The translations under genes and the position numbers were made by a program. The notes beneath the pieces were generated by a model, which saw only the letters and a program-made list of their open reading frames with translations, had not been told where the DNA came from and did no database searches. Below are positions 1 through 8,051 of a DNA stretch of 64,000 nucleotides, piece by piece (position 1 is the first letter of the stretch; each line of letters begins with the position of its first letter). The DNA comes from Flavobacterium sp. CBA20B-1 (lineage in GTDB: Bacteria > Bacteroidota > Bacteroidia > Flavobacteriales > Flavobacteriaceae). The DNA lies in NCBI RefSeq assembly GCF_028473145.1, contig NZ_CP092370.1, forward strand, positions 310,001-374,000. Direction: 5' to 3'.

Positions 1-2
1 TA

Positions 3-650
3 AAAGATTATTTAATAATGAACGATTTCGAGGTAACTCTTGCCAAAAACGGTATGGAAGGATTCGAAAAATTTAAGAAAGATACATTCGATTTATGCAT
101 TCTAGATGTAATGATGCCTTATAAAGACGGTTTTACATTGGCGCGCGAAATTAGAGATAAAAATAAGGAAATTCCGCTTATTTTCTTAACTGCCAAAACA
201 ATGAAAGAAGACGTTTTGAAAGGATACAAAGTAGGAGCAGACGATTATTTAAACAAACCATTCGATTCTGAAGTTTTACTAATGAAGATTAAAGCAATTA
301 TGCAACGCAAATCATCGGAAGTAAAAGCAGAAAATACCAAATTCGAATTTCAAATCGGAAAGTTTAATTTGAATTCCAAACTTCGCTTTTTAACATTCGA
401 AAACGAAGAACCTATCAAATTGTCACCAAAAGAGAATGAATTGTTGAAAATGTTGGCTCTTTATGAAAACGATTTAATGCCACGCGAAGTAGCCTTAACA
501 AAAATATGGCGCGATGACAATTATTTCACATCAAGAAGTATGGACGTGTATATTGCCAAATTGCGAAAATACTTAAAGCCCGATGAAAATGTAGAGATTT
601 TAAACATCCACGGCGAAGGTTTCCGATTGGTAATTAAAAATAAGGAGTAG
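3..650 (+). CDS. OmpR/PhoB-type response regulator, 5' end outside window
   Basis: DNA-binding response regulator of a two-component system. The receiver domain shows the phospho-acceptor Asp in LDVMMP, the conserved Thr in FLTAKT and the Lys in NKPF. A winged-helix output domain follows (about the last 100 residues, with SPKENELLKML and the MDVYIAKLRKYL recognition helix). The first in-frame ATG is at 18, but the frame is open to base 3 and reads KDYLI before it. That is the expected sequence of receiver helix 1, and the usual N-terminal acidic pocket is missing. The true start therefore lies upstream of the window and the gene is only partly seen. The partner histidine kinase is probably upstream too (inference). 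Confidence 0.93.
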   Translation, partial: KDYLIMNDFEVTLAKNGMEGFEKFKKDTFDLCILDVMMPYKDGFTLAREIRDKNKEIPLIFLTAKTMKEDVLKGYKVGADDYLNKPFDSEVLLMKIKAIMQRKSSEVKAENTKFEFQIGKFNLNSKLRFLTFENEEPIKLSPKENELLKMLALYENDLMPREVALTKIWRDDNYFTSRSMDVYIAKLRKYLKPDENVEILNIHGEGFRLVIKNKE

Positions 651-672
651 TATATTAAACTCCAAGAATGAA

Positions 673-709
673 AAATGCCCCAATTAGTTTCTTACTATTT
701 GGGGCATTT
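673..709 (+). terminator. intrinsic terminator after the response regulator
   Basis: An 11-bp perfect stem, AAATGCCCCAA (673-683) with TTGGGGCATTT (699-709), has a 15-base loop and starts 22 bases after the stop codon. No long T-run follows the arm. Confidence 0.7.
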
Positions 710-822
710 CCATCACCCAAACTAAAATAATTCCACATTAAAAAAGGGCATCTTAAATTCCGCATTTATTTGTCAAATTTTAAAAAAATACCTACATTGT
801 ACTTTTAAAACTCTTATAAAAC

Positions 823-1113
823 ATGCTTCAAATTATTAACCAAATTTTTGAAATCGAAAAAAAATCCAACGATCAAAACATTTCCCTTTTTGAACGAAAT
901 TTTGAACGTATTCATCATGAATTGCAAGAAATGGGCTACACAATCAGCAATCCAATTGGCAAACACTACGATGCTCGCGATACTTCGGTAGAAGCTAATA
1001 TTGTTGGAAATGCTGCAAATCCAATCATTACTAAAGTTTTAAAGCCTGCCATTTTTCAAAATGATGGCACAGAAACGGTTTTGCTACAAAAAGGTATCGT
1101 AATAGCTGAATAA
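823..1113 (+). CDS. short GrpE-like co-chaperone (beta-wing type)
   Basis: A 96-residue protein lying one base upstream of an Hsp70 gene. After about 35 residues of helix, it contains P-x-G-K-x-Y-D (residues 45-50) and then KVLKPAIF and LLQKGIVI. These resemble the beta-domain of GrpE nucleotide exchange factors (PxGxxFDP and RPAxVxV). GrpE is usually 170-200 residues with a long dimerising helix, most of which is absent here. The likely role is nucleotide exchange for the adjacent Hsp70. The family call rests on a weak motif match plus gene context. Confidence 0.6.
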   Translation: MLQIINQIFEIEKKSNDQNISLFERNFERIHHELQEMGYTISNPIGKHYDARDTSVEANIVGNAANPIITKVLKPAIFQNDGTETVLLQKGIVIAE

Positions 1114-1114
1114 T

Positions 1115-3625
1115 ATGGGAACAATTAATTTCGGAATAGATTTAGGAACAACCAATTCGGGTATTGCTCAATTCACAAACGGTAAAGTTACTATTTACAA
1201 AAATCCCGTGGGCTTTAGCGATACACTACCTTCTATTGTTGCTTACAAGAAAGGCAGAATATTTATTGGCGACAAAGCCCGAGAGCTTCTAAAAACGGCT
1301 CATTTAGATGTGTTTTCGTCTTTCAAACGGAAAATGGGTACCGAACATTTATATCAGATAGCCGATACACAAGAGCAAAAAAGCCCGGTGGAATTATCGG
1401 CAATGATTCTTAAAGAGCTGCAAAGTTTTTTGCCCGATGAAAAACCGCAAGCTATTGTGATTACCATTCCGGCTTCTTTCGATACGGTACAATCAAATGC
1501 TACAAAAAAAGCCGGATTATTGGCCGGTTTTCAACAAGTGGTTTTGTTGCAAGAACCCATTGCCGCTTGTTTGGCTTATGCCAATTCGCAAGAACAAGAT
1601 CAAACGCAAGAAAAAAATTGGTTGGTATATGATTTTGGTGGCGGTACTTTTGATGTAGCTTTGGTGAAAATTAACGAACGCGAACTAAAAATAACCGACC
1701 ATGAAGGCAATAATTTCCTGGGAGGTGTAGATCTAGACCATTTGGTGATTGAACATTTGTTTGTTCCCAAGATTGAACAAATTTTGCAAGAACAACATTT
1801 ATTCAAAAAATTAATAACCAAAGAAAATAACTTCTATGCAAAATTGTATTACGAATTGCTGTACAAGGCAGAAGAGGTGAAAAAAGAATTGTCTGTGAAG
1901 GAAATAATTCATACCGAACTTGAATGGAACGACGGCGACCATTACATTGATTTTGAAATTTCTAGAACGCAATTTAATGAGGTAATTGCTCCGAAAGTTG
2001 ACGAAACCATTGTATTGATACAAAAACTTTTAGAAGACAATCAAAAAAGTACCAACGAAATAGAACGCATTATTTTGGTGGGCGGCACCACATATATTCC
2101 TTACATACGACAACATTTGCAGGAGGTTTTTGGCATTATGGTAGATCATTCTATTGACCCTACAACTGCTGTAATGGCTGGCGCAGCGTATTTTGCCGGT
2201 ACCAAAGAAACAGACCCCGAGCTTGTAACCATAAACAATTCTGTGACTGAAAACACGGAAAATCGACCAAAAAAATCAATCGATTTTAAATTGATTTATG
2301 AAGTAAACACCCAAGACAGTGAAGAACTTTTGGTGGGTCAAGTTTTGAGTGATTTTGATGGATTTTATCGAATCATTAGGAAAGATGGAGGATTTGATAC
2401 CGGTTTAATGACTTTTAAAAACAAATTTTCTGAATTTGTAAAAATTCTTCCTAAACAAAAAAATCAATTTACGGTTTCGGTTTTCAATCAAAATCAGGAA
2501 TTAGTTTATGAAGAAAATAATGTAGCTATTAATCACGGAATTTATAACATATCGGGTCAACCTTTGCCCAATGACATTTGTTTAGAAGTCGATGATCAGT
2601 TTGGCGACACTTATTTAGAGCGAATTTTCAAGAAAAATGATATTCTGCCGCTTACAAAAACCGTTTATAAAACCACATCGAAAAATTTTAGTGTAGAGGC
2701 AAACGATAAATTAATCATCAATATTTTAGAAGGAAAAAGTGCCACATTGCCAGCAAGCAATATGAGTATTGGTTATATTGAAATCAATTCCAAAGATTTT
2801 CCGATGAATCTTTTGAAAGGAATGGATATTGAACTGAAATTCAGTATGAGTGAATCGCGCGATCTTTCGGTGGCGGTTTATATCAGTTCGATTGATTTTG
2901 AAAAGAAAGAAATTTTTAATCCACACACCAAAAATATCAATAGAAAGAAATTTGATGAAGATATTGATAAGGTTCTTGATGCTATTGAAACCGAATTGAG
3001 CTATGTGGATGATATTGATAATGCAGATCCGGAAGATATTGCGGTTTTAGTGAAATTTAAAAAGATAAAAGACGAACTTTTCAATATAAAATTTGATTTG
3101 GTTGAGGTGGATGAAGACGACCAATCGGAACGCATTTTTCAGCTGGATGAACGCAAAAGACGTGCTTTGCAAGCATACGATCAAATCGTGCGTTTTCGAG
3201 ATGTGATTTATGAGATTGATCTGTACAAAAATACAAAAGCCGAAGCGGAAAGTAGATTGGATGAAGCAACTCCTCGTCAAAAAGAACAATTTCAAAAAAT
3301 CATTAAAAGCGAAAAAGTTTTTCTTGAATCGAACGAAAAAGCGCTTATTAAACGTAAAACGAAAGAGTTGGATCAATTGTGTTCCGATATTTATTATCAA
3401 AAAGAAGAATCGTATGGCAACCTGTATTATTATTACAAATACCGCGATTTAGATGATTATAAAGATGCCAAAAAAGCAAGCAAATTAATCGCTTCGGGTG
3501 ATAAAGCAATGGAAAACAATAATTTTAAAGAAGTGAAATTTATCATCCATGAGTTGTACGACTTGCTAAAAGTGAAACCCAAAGATCGATACGAAGATAC
3601 CAATGGAAGTTTAGGTTTAAAATAA
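1115..3625 (+). CDS. Hsp70-family chaperone with extended C-terminus
   Basis: An 836-residue Hsp70-like ATPase. The nucleotide-binding domain (about 1-380) shows phosphate loop 1 (GIDLGTTNSG, from residue 7), the connect/phosphate 2 segment (VYDFGGGTFDV) and the adenosine motif (ILVGGTTYIP). A beta-rich substrate domain follows at about 400-560. It is then followed by an unusually long, charged helical C-terminal region (about 610-836) rich in E, K and D. It lacks the EEVD-type tail and is much longer than DnaK (about 640), so it is a specialised Hsp70 and not the housekeeping dnaK. It shares an operon with the mini-GrpE (stop at 1113, start at 1115). Clients are unknown. Confidence 0.9.
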   Translation: MGTINFGIDLGTTNSGIAQFTNGKVTIYKNPVGFSDTLPSIVAYKKGRIFIGDKARELLKTAHLDVFSSFKRKMGTEHLYQIADTQEQKSPVELSAMILKELQSFLPDEKPQAIVITIPASFDTVQSNATKKAGLLAGFQQVVLLQEPIAACLAYANSQEQDQTQEKNWLVYDFGGGTFDVALVKINERELKITDHEGNNFLGGVDLDHLVIEHLFVPKIEQILQEQHLFKKLITKENNFYAKLYYELLYKAEEVKKELSVKEIIHTELEWNDGDHYIDFEISRTQFNEVIAPKVDETIVLIQKLLEDNQKSTNEIERIILVGGTTYIPYIRQHLQEVFGIMVDHSIDPTTAVMAGAAYFAGTKETDPELVTINNSVTENTENRPKKSIDFKLIYEVNTQDSEELLVGQVLSDFDGFYRIIRKDGGFDTGLMTFKNKFSEFVKILPKQKNQFTVSVFNQNQELVYEENNVAINHGIYNISGQPLPNDICLEVDDQFGDTYLERIFKKNDILPLTKTVYKTTSKNFSVEANDKLIINILEGKSATLPASNMSIGYIEINSKDFPMNLLKGMDIELKFSMSESRDLSVAVYISSIDFEKKEIFNPHTKNINRKKFDEDIDKVLDAIETELSYVDDIDNADPEDIAVLVKFKKIKDELFNIKFDLVEVDEDDQSERIFQLDERKRRALQAYDQIVRFRDVIYEIDLYKNTKAEAESRLDEATPRQKEQFQKIIKSEKVFLESNEKALIKRKTKELDQLCSDIYYQKEESYGNLYYYYKYRDLDDYKDAKKASKLIASGDKAMENNNFKEVKFIIHELYDLLKVKPKDRYEDTNGSLGLK

Positions 3626-3630
3626 ATCAA

Positions 3631-3658
3631 CTAAAAACCCTCGCGTTGAGGGTTTTAG
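3631..3658. terminator. bidirectional terminator between convergent genes
   Basis: AAAACCCTC and GAGGGTTTT arms with a 5-base loop, A-rich on one side and T-rich on the other. It sits between the stop of the Hsp70 gene and that of the leftward gene at 3671, so it can serve both strands. Confidence 0.85.
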
Positions 3659-3670
3659 TTTTTAATATGG

Positions 3671-4843
3671 CTAGTTCTTTTTGATGGTTGCTCTAATAAT
3701 CCAGAAAATAACTAAAAATCCACCAATACCAACACCTCCAGATAAAAAGACTATTCCAACCAATGCCGCACCTAACGCCAAAATTGCTGCAACTGCTAAC
3801 GCATACACCTGAAGAATTAGCAATTTGAAACTGAATTTTTTTAGTTTTCTGCGAAACGAGGAGTCGTTTGTTACTTGTGATGTTTCTTTGTAATGCCCAT
3901 TTAGTTTTTTATTCAAAATAGCGAACAGCAGCGTTTCAAACACCAGCAAAATCCAAAAAGCACTATTAAATTTCGTGTAGATTAAATAACCAATTATACA
4001 AAGCACCAGATAAAAAATTACTAACAAAATCCACTCGGCAGTTTTGCCATAGTCTTTTTCAACTATAACTTTTTTCTTTTTGGGTTTTGTTATTTTTTTG
4101 CTTGCCCAACTCATTCCAATTTTTGCGTTATCTGCTAAAATCTTTTTCAGGTCATCGGTATAAGCATCAAAAGCCCCTAAAGCAATTAAAATTCTTCCCA
4201 GATACGGTTTGGATGAAATATGTTCTGATTGATAATCAGCAATATCGTTATTTATATCTAAAATTTCACTGTTGAAATAGGCAGCATCAATATCAGATTG
4301 TATGGCAAAAAAATTTCTATCCACACTAAATTTATATTCGTTCAGCAACAACTGATAATGTTCAGGATAAGGAATAACAGTTCTAATCAGGTTGTTTTTT
4401 GAGGTTATACTTTCAATTAACAAATCTCTGTTTTCAAAACTGATGATTTGGTGGTAATTGTTATAGAAATTTTTAAGATTTGCCCAACAATTATTTTTTA
4501 CATTCCATTGGATATAATCAGCAACAGGTTCTGCAAAATCAACCGCAAACTCTTCATATAAATCTTTAAATTTAGCAAAAAAGACGCAATCGGCTAAAAC
4601 TATTTGATGCGCTGGATCTGCAAGAAGTTTGTGTATGTTTTTTTCTTGTAACAGTTCCTCATACTTATTTCCATTGTTTTTATAGAAATCAAGAAATGCT
4701 TCAATCTCGTTGTGGCTTAGTGCGGCATCGGTCTTTTGATAGGCTTTTAAAATTTTTTCAGCTTTTATTAAATCACCTTCATTATTTACATCAAATTGGG
4801 GCAAGGTTTGCTTAATAATTTCTATAATCTGAAGCTGTGTCAT
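3671..4843 (-). CDS. membrane protein with soluble N-terminal region, function unknown
   Basis: A 390-residue protein. The first 250 residues or so look soluble and helical. A KPKKKK basic patch precedes several hydrophobic segments in the last 130 residues (AEWILLVIFYLVLCIIGYLI, then AFWILLVFETLLFAI and a glycine-rich pair near the end). It would be anchored in the inner membrane by its C-terminus with the long N-terminal part in the cytoplasm. I do not recognise a family. It is convergent with the Hsp70 gene, so co-regulation is not shown. Confidence 0.8.
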   Translation of the reverse strand: MTQLQIIEIIKQTLPQFDVNNEGDLIKAEKILKAYQKTDAALSHNEIEAFLDFYKNNGNKYEELLQEKNIHKLLADPAHQIVLADCVFFAKFKDLYEEFAVDFAEPVADYIQWNVKNNCWANLKNFYNNYHQIISFENRDLLIESITSKNNLIRTVIPYPEHYQLLLNEYKFSVDRNFFAIQSDIDAAYFNSEILDINNDIADYQSEHISSKPYLGRILIALGAFDAYTDDLKKILADNAKIGMSWASKKITKPKKKKVIVEKDYGKTAEWILLVIFYLVLCIIGYLIYTKFNSAFWILLVFETLLFAILNKKLNGHYKETSQVTNDSSFRRKLKKFSFKLLILQVYALAVAAILALGAALVGIVFLSGGVGIGGFLVIFWIIRATIKKN

Positions 4844-4921
4844 GTTTTATTATTTTCCAGTACGTGTTTTTTCTCTATTCAATTTTGGCATTTTACTATA
4901 CCGGTGCTAAAATTAAATAAA

Positions 4922-4948
4922 AAAAGGTCAGCTTTAAACTGACCTTTT
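4922..4948 (-). terminator. terminator of the menD-DUF4197 operon
   Basis: A 10-bp perfect stem AAAAGGTCAG/CTGACCTTTT with a 7-base loop, three bases beyond the leftward stop at 4951. The leftward transcript ends in a T-rich tract. Confidence 0.88.
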
Positions 4949-4950
4949 CA

Positions 4951-5673
4951 TTATTTCTTGTCTTGCATGGCAAAAACAGATTTCAGAAGGTTTGTGGAAC
5001 GTGCGGAAACATTTGTTCTAATGTTTGCTTCTTCTTTTTCAATCATGGTGTAAACGCCGTTTAATGCTTGTTGGGTAACATAATCGGTTAAATCGGGATT
5101 TACTTTTTTCACCATTGGTAGTGCGTTGTATTTTGTAATGATATTGCTCCATACTTTATCTGCACCAACTTTGGTAAACGAAGATTTAATTACAGGATTA
5201 AATTTGTTGTAAAGCGATGTTTTGGTAGTTTTTTGCAAATATTGAGTAGCTGCATTTCGGTTGCCCATTAAAATACTTGTAGCATCAGAAATAGTCATGC
5301 TGGTAATGGCATCTACAAAAATGGGTGTTGCTTCTTTAACGGCGTTGCTTGCTGCTTTGTTCAACGATTTAATTCCTTCATCTGCAAGGCTGCCCAAGCC
5401 CACATCACGCAAGGTTTTTTCTACTTTTTGTAACTCACTGGGCAAACCAATACGCACCAATGAATTGTTATAAAAACCATCGGTTTTGGTAAGGTTTACC
5501 ACTTGTTTGTCTATACCTTGCTGTAAAGCTTCTTTTAAACCAGCAGCAATTTGGGTTTGTCCTAGCGAACCATTTTCTAAGATTTGCGGAAGTTGATTAG
5601 CAACTTGTTGTAAGCCCGAGCAGTTTGCCAACATAAATGAAACAACTGCGATTGGAATGATCATTTTTTTCAT
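4951..5673 (-). CDS. DUF4197 family lipoprotein
   Basis: A 240-residue protein with a signal peptide ending in a lipobox-like LANC (MKKMIIPIAVVSFMLANC). The body is typical of DUF4197: GLKEALQQGIDKQV near the start, the KVEKTLRDVGLGSLAD segment and TDYVTQQALNGVYTMI toward the end. The DUF's function is not known, and a periplasmic or outer-membrane-attached location is predicted. It begins 13 bases after the menD stop and is probably co-transcribed with menD, but no functional link is obvious. Confidence 0.88.
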   Translation of the reverse strand: MKKMIIPIAVVSFMLANCSGLQQVANQLPQILENGSLGQTQIAAGLKEALQQGIDKQVVNLTKTDGFYNNSLVRIGLPSELQKVEKTLRDVGLGSLADEGIKSLNKAASNAVKEATPIFVDAITSMTISDATSILMGNRNAATQYLQKTTKTSLYNKFNPVIKSSFTKVGADKVWSNIITKYNALPMVKKVNPDLTDYVTQQALNGVYTMIEKEEANIRTNVSARSTNLLKSVFAMQDKK

Positions 5674-5686
5674 ACTAAATTTTTAT

Positions 5687-7342
5687 TTAAGAGATACTTG
5701 TGAAATAATTTCGCAACAAATCACGATTAATCTTAGAAGGTGTAAAAATTTCTAAAATTTGTGGATGCGAATCGTTAGCGAATAGCAATTTCAATGCCAT
5801 ATTTAATTCTTCTTCATTTTTTGCCGTAAGATAATCAAATTGATACATTTTTGATAAATGTTCGGCTGTTAAATGATGTTCTGTTTCGAAAAATGTATTA
5901 AAAGTGTTGTTTTCTTGATGACCAGGCAAAATTCTAAAAATGCCACCACCGCTATTATTTATGATGATGATTTTAAAATTTTTTGGAATATAATTGTTCC
6001 ATAATGCATTGCTGTCGTAAAAAAAGCTGATATCACCCGTTAAAAAAACAACGGGTTGCTGTGCGGCAACTGCTGCCCCAATTGCGGTTGATGTGGATCC
6101 ATCAATACCACTCGTGCCGCGGTTGCAATACACATCTATACTTTGGTGTGTTTCAAATAATTGAGCATACCTTATCACAGCGCTGTTGCTTATTTGCAGT
6201 TGTATATTTTGCGGTAAATGGTTCCAAATAATACCAAACGATTTTAAATCGGAAAAAGGAATAGATGCCACATATTCGTTGTGCTTTTCTCTTCTTCTTT
6301 GCATTGTTTCTAGGAAGAAGTCTGCATACGAAGAACTTTTTGCACTAATTTTCTGCTTCATTTGATCAATAAAATCGTTGGGAGCACTTACCAAATGATC
6401 GGTTAAAACACCAAAAGTGTCATAAGCTCTTAATTCATCGATATGCCAATGAAAAGCAAGTGGATATTTTCTGAACAACGCTTTTATTCGTTTTGATACA
6501 ATCATTCCTCCAAAAGTTAGTAAAACATCGGGTTGGAAATCCTGAATTTGTTCTTCAGAAAAAGTAGTTATCAAAGTATCAATATTGGCCACAACACGCG
6601 CATGATGCACATTGGAATTGCTTTCGGTTAAAAGCAATACATTGGGTAAATTGGCTAAGTAATCAATATGTTCTTTTGAAATTGCGTTTGGATTTTGAGC
6701 TCCAATTAATACAACTATTTTATTTGCATTTTCTATGGTTGAAAAAACTTTTTTGAAATCAGATGAATCTACCACAGCTTGCGGTATATCAATAACCCTT
6801 GCTTGGTAAGTTGGTGCATGTATCAAATTATAAAGTGGTTCTTCAAAAGGAACATTGATATGCACCGGACCTTTTTTATTTTTAGCAGCAGCTATGGCAT
6901 TTTGAATCAATTCATCGTTTGCCACGGAAGCTACGTCTGATAAATTGGCATTAAACAGCGAATGATTTTCAAAAACATTTCGTTGGCGAATGGTTTGTCC
7001 GTCGCCAATATCGATTTTTGAAGTAGGACGGTCTGCGGAAACAACAATCAAAGGAATTTGACTGTAAAAAGCTTCGGCAACTGCTGGGTAATAATTGAGC
7101 AAAGCCGAACCCGATGTACACAAAACGGCAGCAGGTTGAAGGGTTTGCTGAGCAATTCCCAAAGCAAAAAAAGCAGCACAGCGTTCATCTACAATGCTGT
7201 AGCAGGTGAAAAAAGAATCGTTTGTAAACCCAATTGTGAGCGGTGCGTTTCTAGAACCTGGTGATATAATAATATGTTTGATTTCCTTTGCCTTAAAAAG
7301 TTGCAAAATGCTCTGAGCCAAAGGTATTTCAGGATAATTCAT
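5687..7342 (-). CDS. menD: MenD, SEPHCHC synthase (menaquinone biosynthesis)
   Basis: A 551-residue thiamine-diphosphate enzyme. It joins isochorismate and 2-oxoglutarate to make 2-succinyl-5-enolpyruvyl-6-hydroxy-3-cyclohexene-1-carboxylate, the first committed step of menaquinone synthesis. Visible marks are the catalytic Glu region DERCAAFFALG (about residues 52-62), CTSGSALLNYYPAV, SADRPTSKIDIGDGQTIRQ (about 101-119, typical MenD) and the ThDP-binding GDISFFYDSNALWNN. The length is normal. It lies in the cytoplasm. A -7 box is present just upstream (7361-7368). Confidence 0.96.
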   Translation of the reverse strand: MNYPEIPLAQSILQLFKAKEIKHIIISPGSRNAPLTIGFTNDSFFTCYSIVDERCAAFFALGIAQQTLQPAAVLCTSGSALLNYYPAVAEAFYSQIPLIVVSADRPTSKIDIGDGQTIRQRNVFENHSLFNANLSDVASVANDELIQNAIAAAKNKKGPVHINVPFEEPLYNLIHAPTYQARVIDIPQAVVDSSDFKKVFSTIENANKIVVLIGAQNPNAISKEHIDYLANLPNVLLLTESNSNVHHARVVANIDTLITTFSEEQIQDFQPDVLLTFGGMIVSKRIKALFRKYPLAFHWHIDELRAYDTFGVLTDHLVSAPNDFIDQMKQKISAKSSSYADFFLETMQRRREKHNEYVASIPFSDLKSFGIIWNHLPQNIQLQISNSAVIRYAQLFETHQSIDVYCNRGTSGIDGSTSTAIGAAVAAQQPVVFLTGDISFFYDSNALWNNYIPKNFKIIIINNSGGGIFRILPGHQENNTFNTFFETEHHLTAEHLSKMYQFDYLTAKNEEELNMALKLLFANDSHPQILEIFTPSKINRDLLRNYFTSIS

Positions 7343-7360
7343 TTCTAAAAATTAATTAAT

Positions 7361-7368
7361 CAAAGATA
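7361..7368 (-). promoter_or_regulatory. menD promoter, -7 element
   Basis: On the minus strand this reads TATCTTTG, an exact match to the Bacteroidota -7 consensus TAnnTTTG, 19 bases before the menD ATG. Confidence 0.65.
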
Positions 7369-7401
7369 CAAACTATCCTGAAATTTTTTGCTTGAATAAG
7401 C

Positions 7402-7986
7402 TTATTTTCCTTCAATCCAATTGATTATTTCTTGATCGTTTGGCAATGTACGCGGACTAATCACTTTTGCTAGTTTACCATCTTCATTAATCAAAAACTT
7501 TTGAAAATTCCATTCCACCTCATAATCATCTAAACCATTCTGTGCTTTGGTGGTAAGATATTCAAACAAAGGTTCTTTGTTGTCGCCTTTTACTACAATT
7601 TTACTCATCATTGGAAAAGTAACTCCGTAATTCAACTTACAAAATTCTGCAATTTTTTCATTAGTCCCCGGATCTTGACTCATAAAATCGTTCGTTGGAA
7701 AACCAATAATTACAAAGTTTTGATCTTTATATTTTTGATACAAGGCTTCTAATTGTTCAAACTGTGGGGTCAATCCGCATTTAGATGCTGTGTTTACAAT
7801 AAGCACTTTTTTTCCTTTTAAATCGGACAGGTTAAAATCGCTGCCAGTGATATCTTTAACTTTAAATTGATAGATTGGTTCTACACTTTTTTGTTGTTCC
7901 ATAACTTGTTCAGGATTAGGGGTTGGTTTTTGTTTATCGTTGCAACTCAATGCTAAAAAAGCGGCTGCACATACTAAAATTTTCAT
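7402..7986 (-). CDS. glutathione-peroxidase family thiol peroxidase, lipoprotein
   Basis: A 194-residue peroxidase of the GPx/BsaA family. The peroxidatic residue is Cys in NTASKCGLTPQ, not selenocysteine. The second conserved block is GFPTNDFMSQDPGT, and WNFQKFLI carries the conserved Trp-Asn-Phe. A frame extension to 8034 exists, but ATG 7986 gives a proper lipoprotein signal (MKILVCAAAFLALSC, Cys at residue 15), so it was chosen. It probably reduces peroxides in the periplasm with thioredoxin-like donors. Confidence 0.92.
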   Translation of the reverse strand: MKILVCAAAFLALSCNDKQKPTPNPEQVMEQQKSVEPIYQFKVKDITGSDFNLSDLKGKKVLIVNTASKCGLTPQFEQLEALYQKYKDQNFVIIGFPTNDFMSQDPGTNEKIAEFCKLNYGVTFPMMSKIVVKGDNKEPLFEYLTTKAQNGLDDYEVEWNFQKFLINEDGKLAKVISPRTLPNDQEIINWIEGK

Positions 7987-8020
7987 TGTTTTAAGGATAT
8001 TTAGGTTTATAAATTTACAA

Positions 8021-8047
8021 AAAAAGCCTTCCAAAGGAAAGCTTTTT
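8021..8047 (-). terminator. terminator of ccsBA
   Basis: AAAAAGC/GCTTTTT outer arms and TTCC/GGAA inner arms with one mismatch and a 3-base loop, directly after the leftward stop at 8052. The leftward transcript finishes in a T-run. Confidence 0.75.
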
Positions 8048-8051
8048 ATGT

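Noticed and set aside
7987..8034. N-terminal extension of the glutathione peroxidase to 8034
   Set aside because: It would bury a proper lipoprotein signal peptide behind 16 residues.
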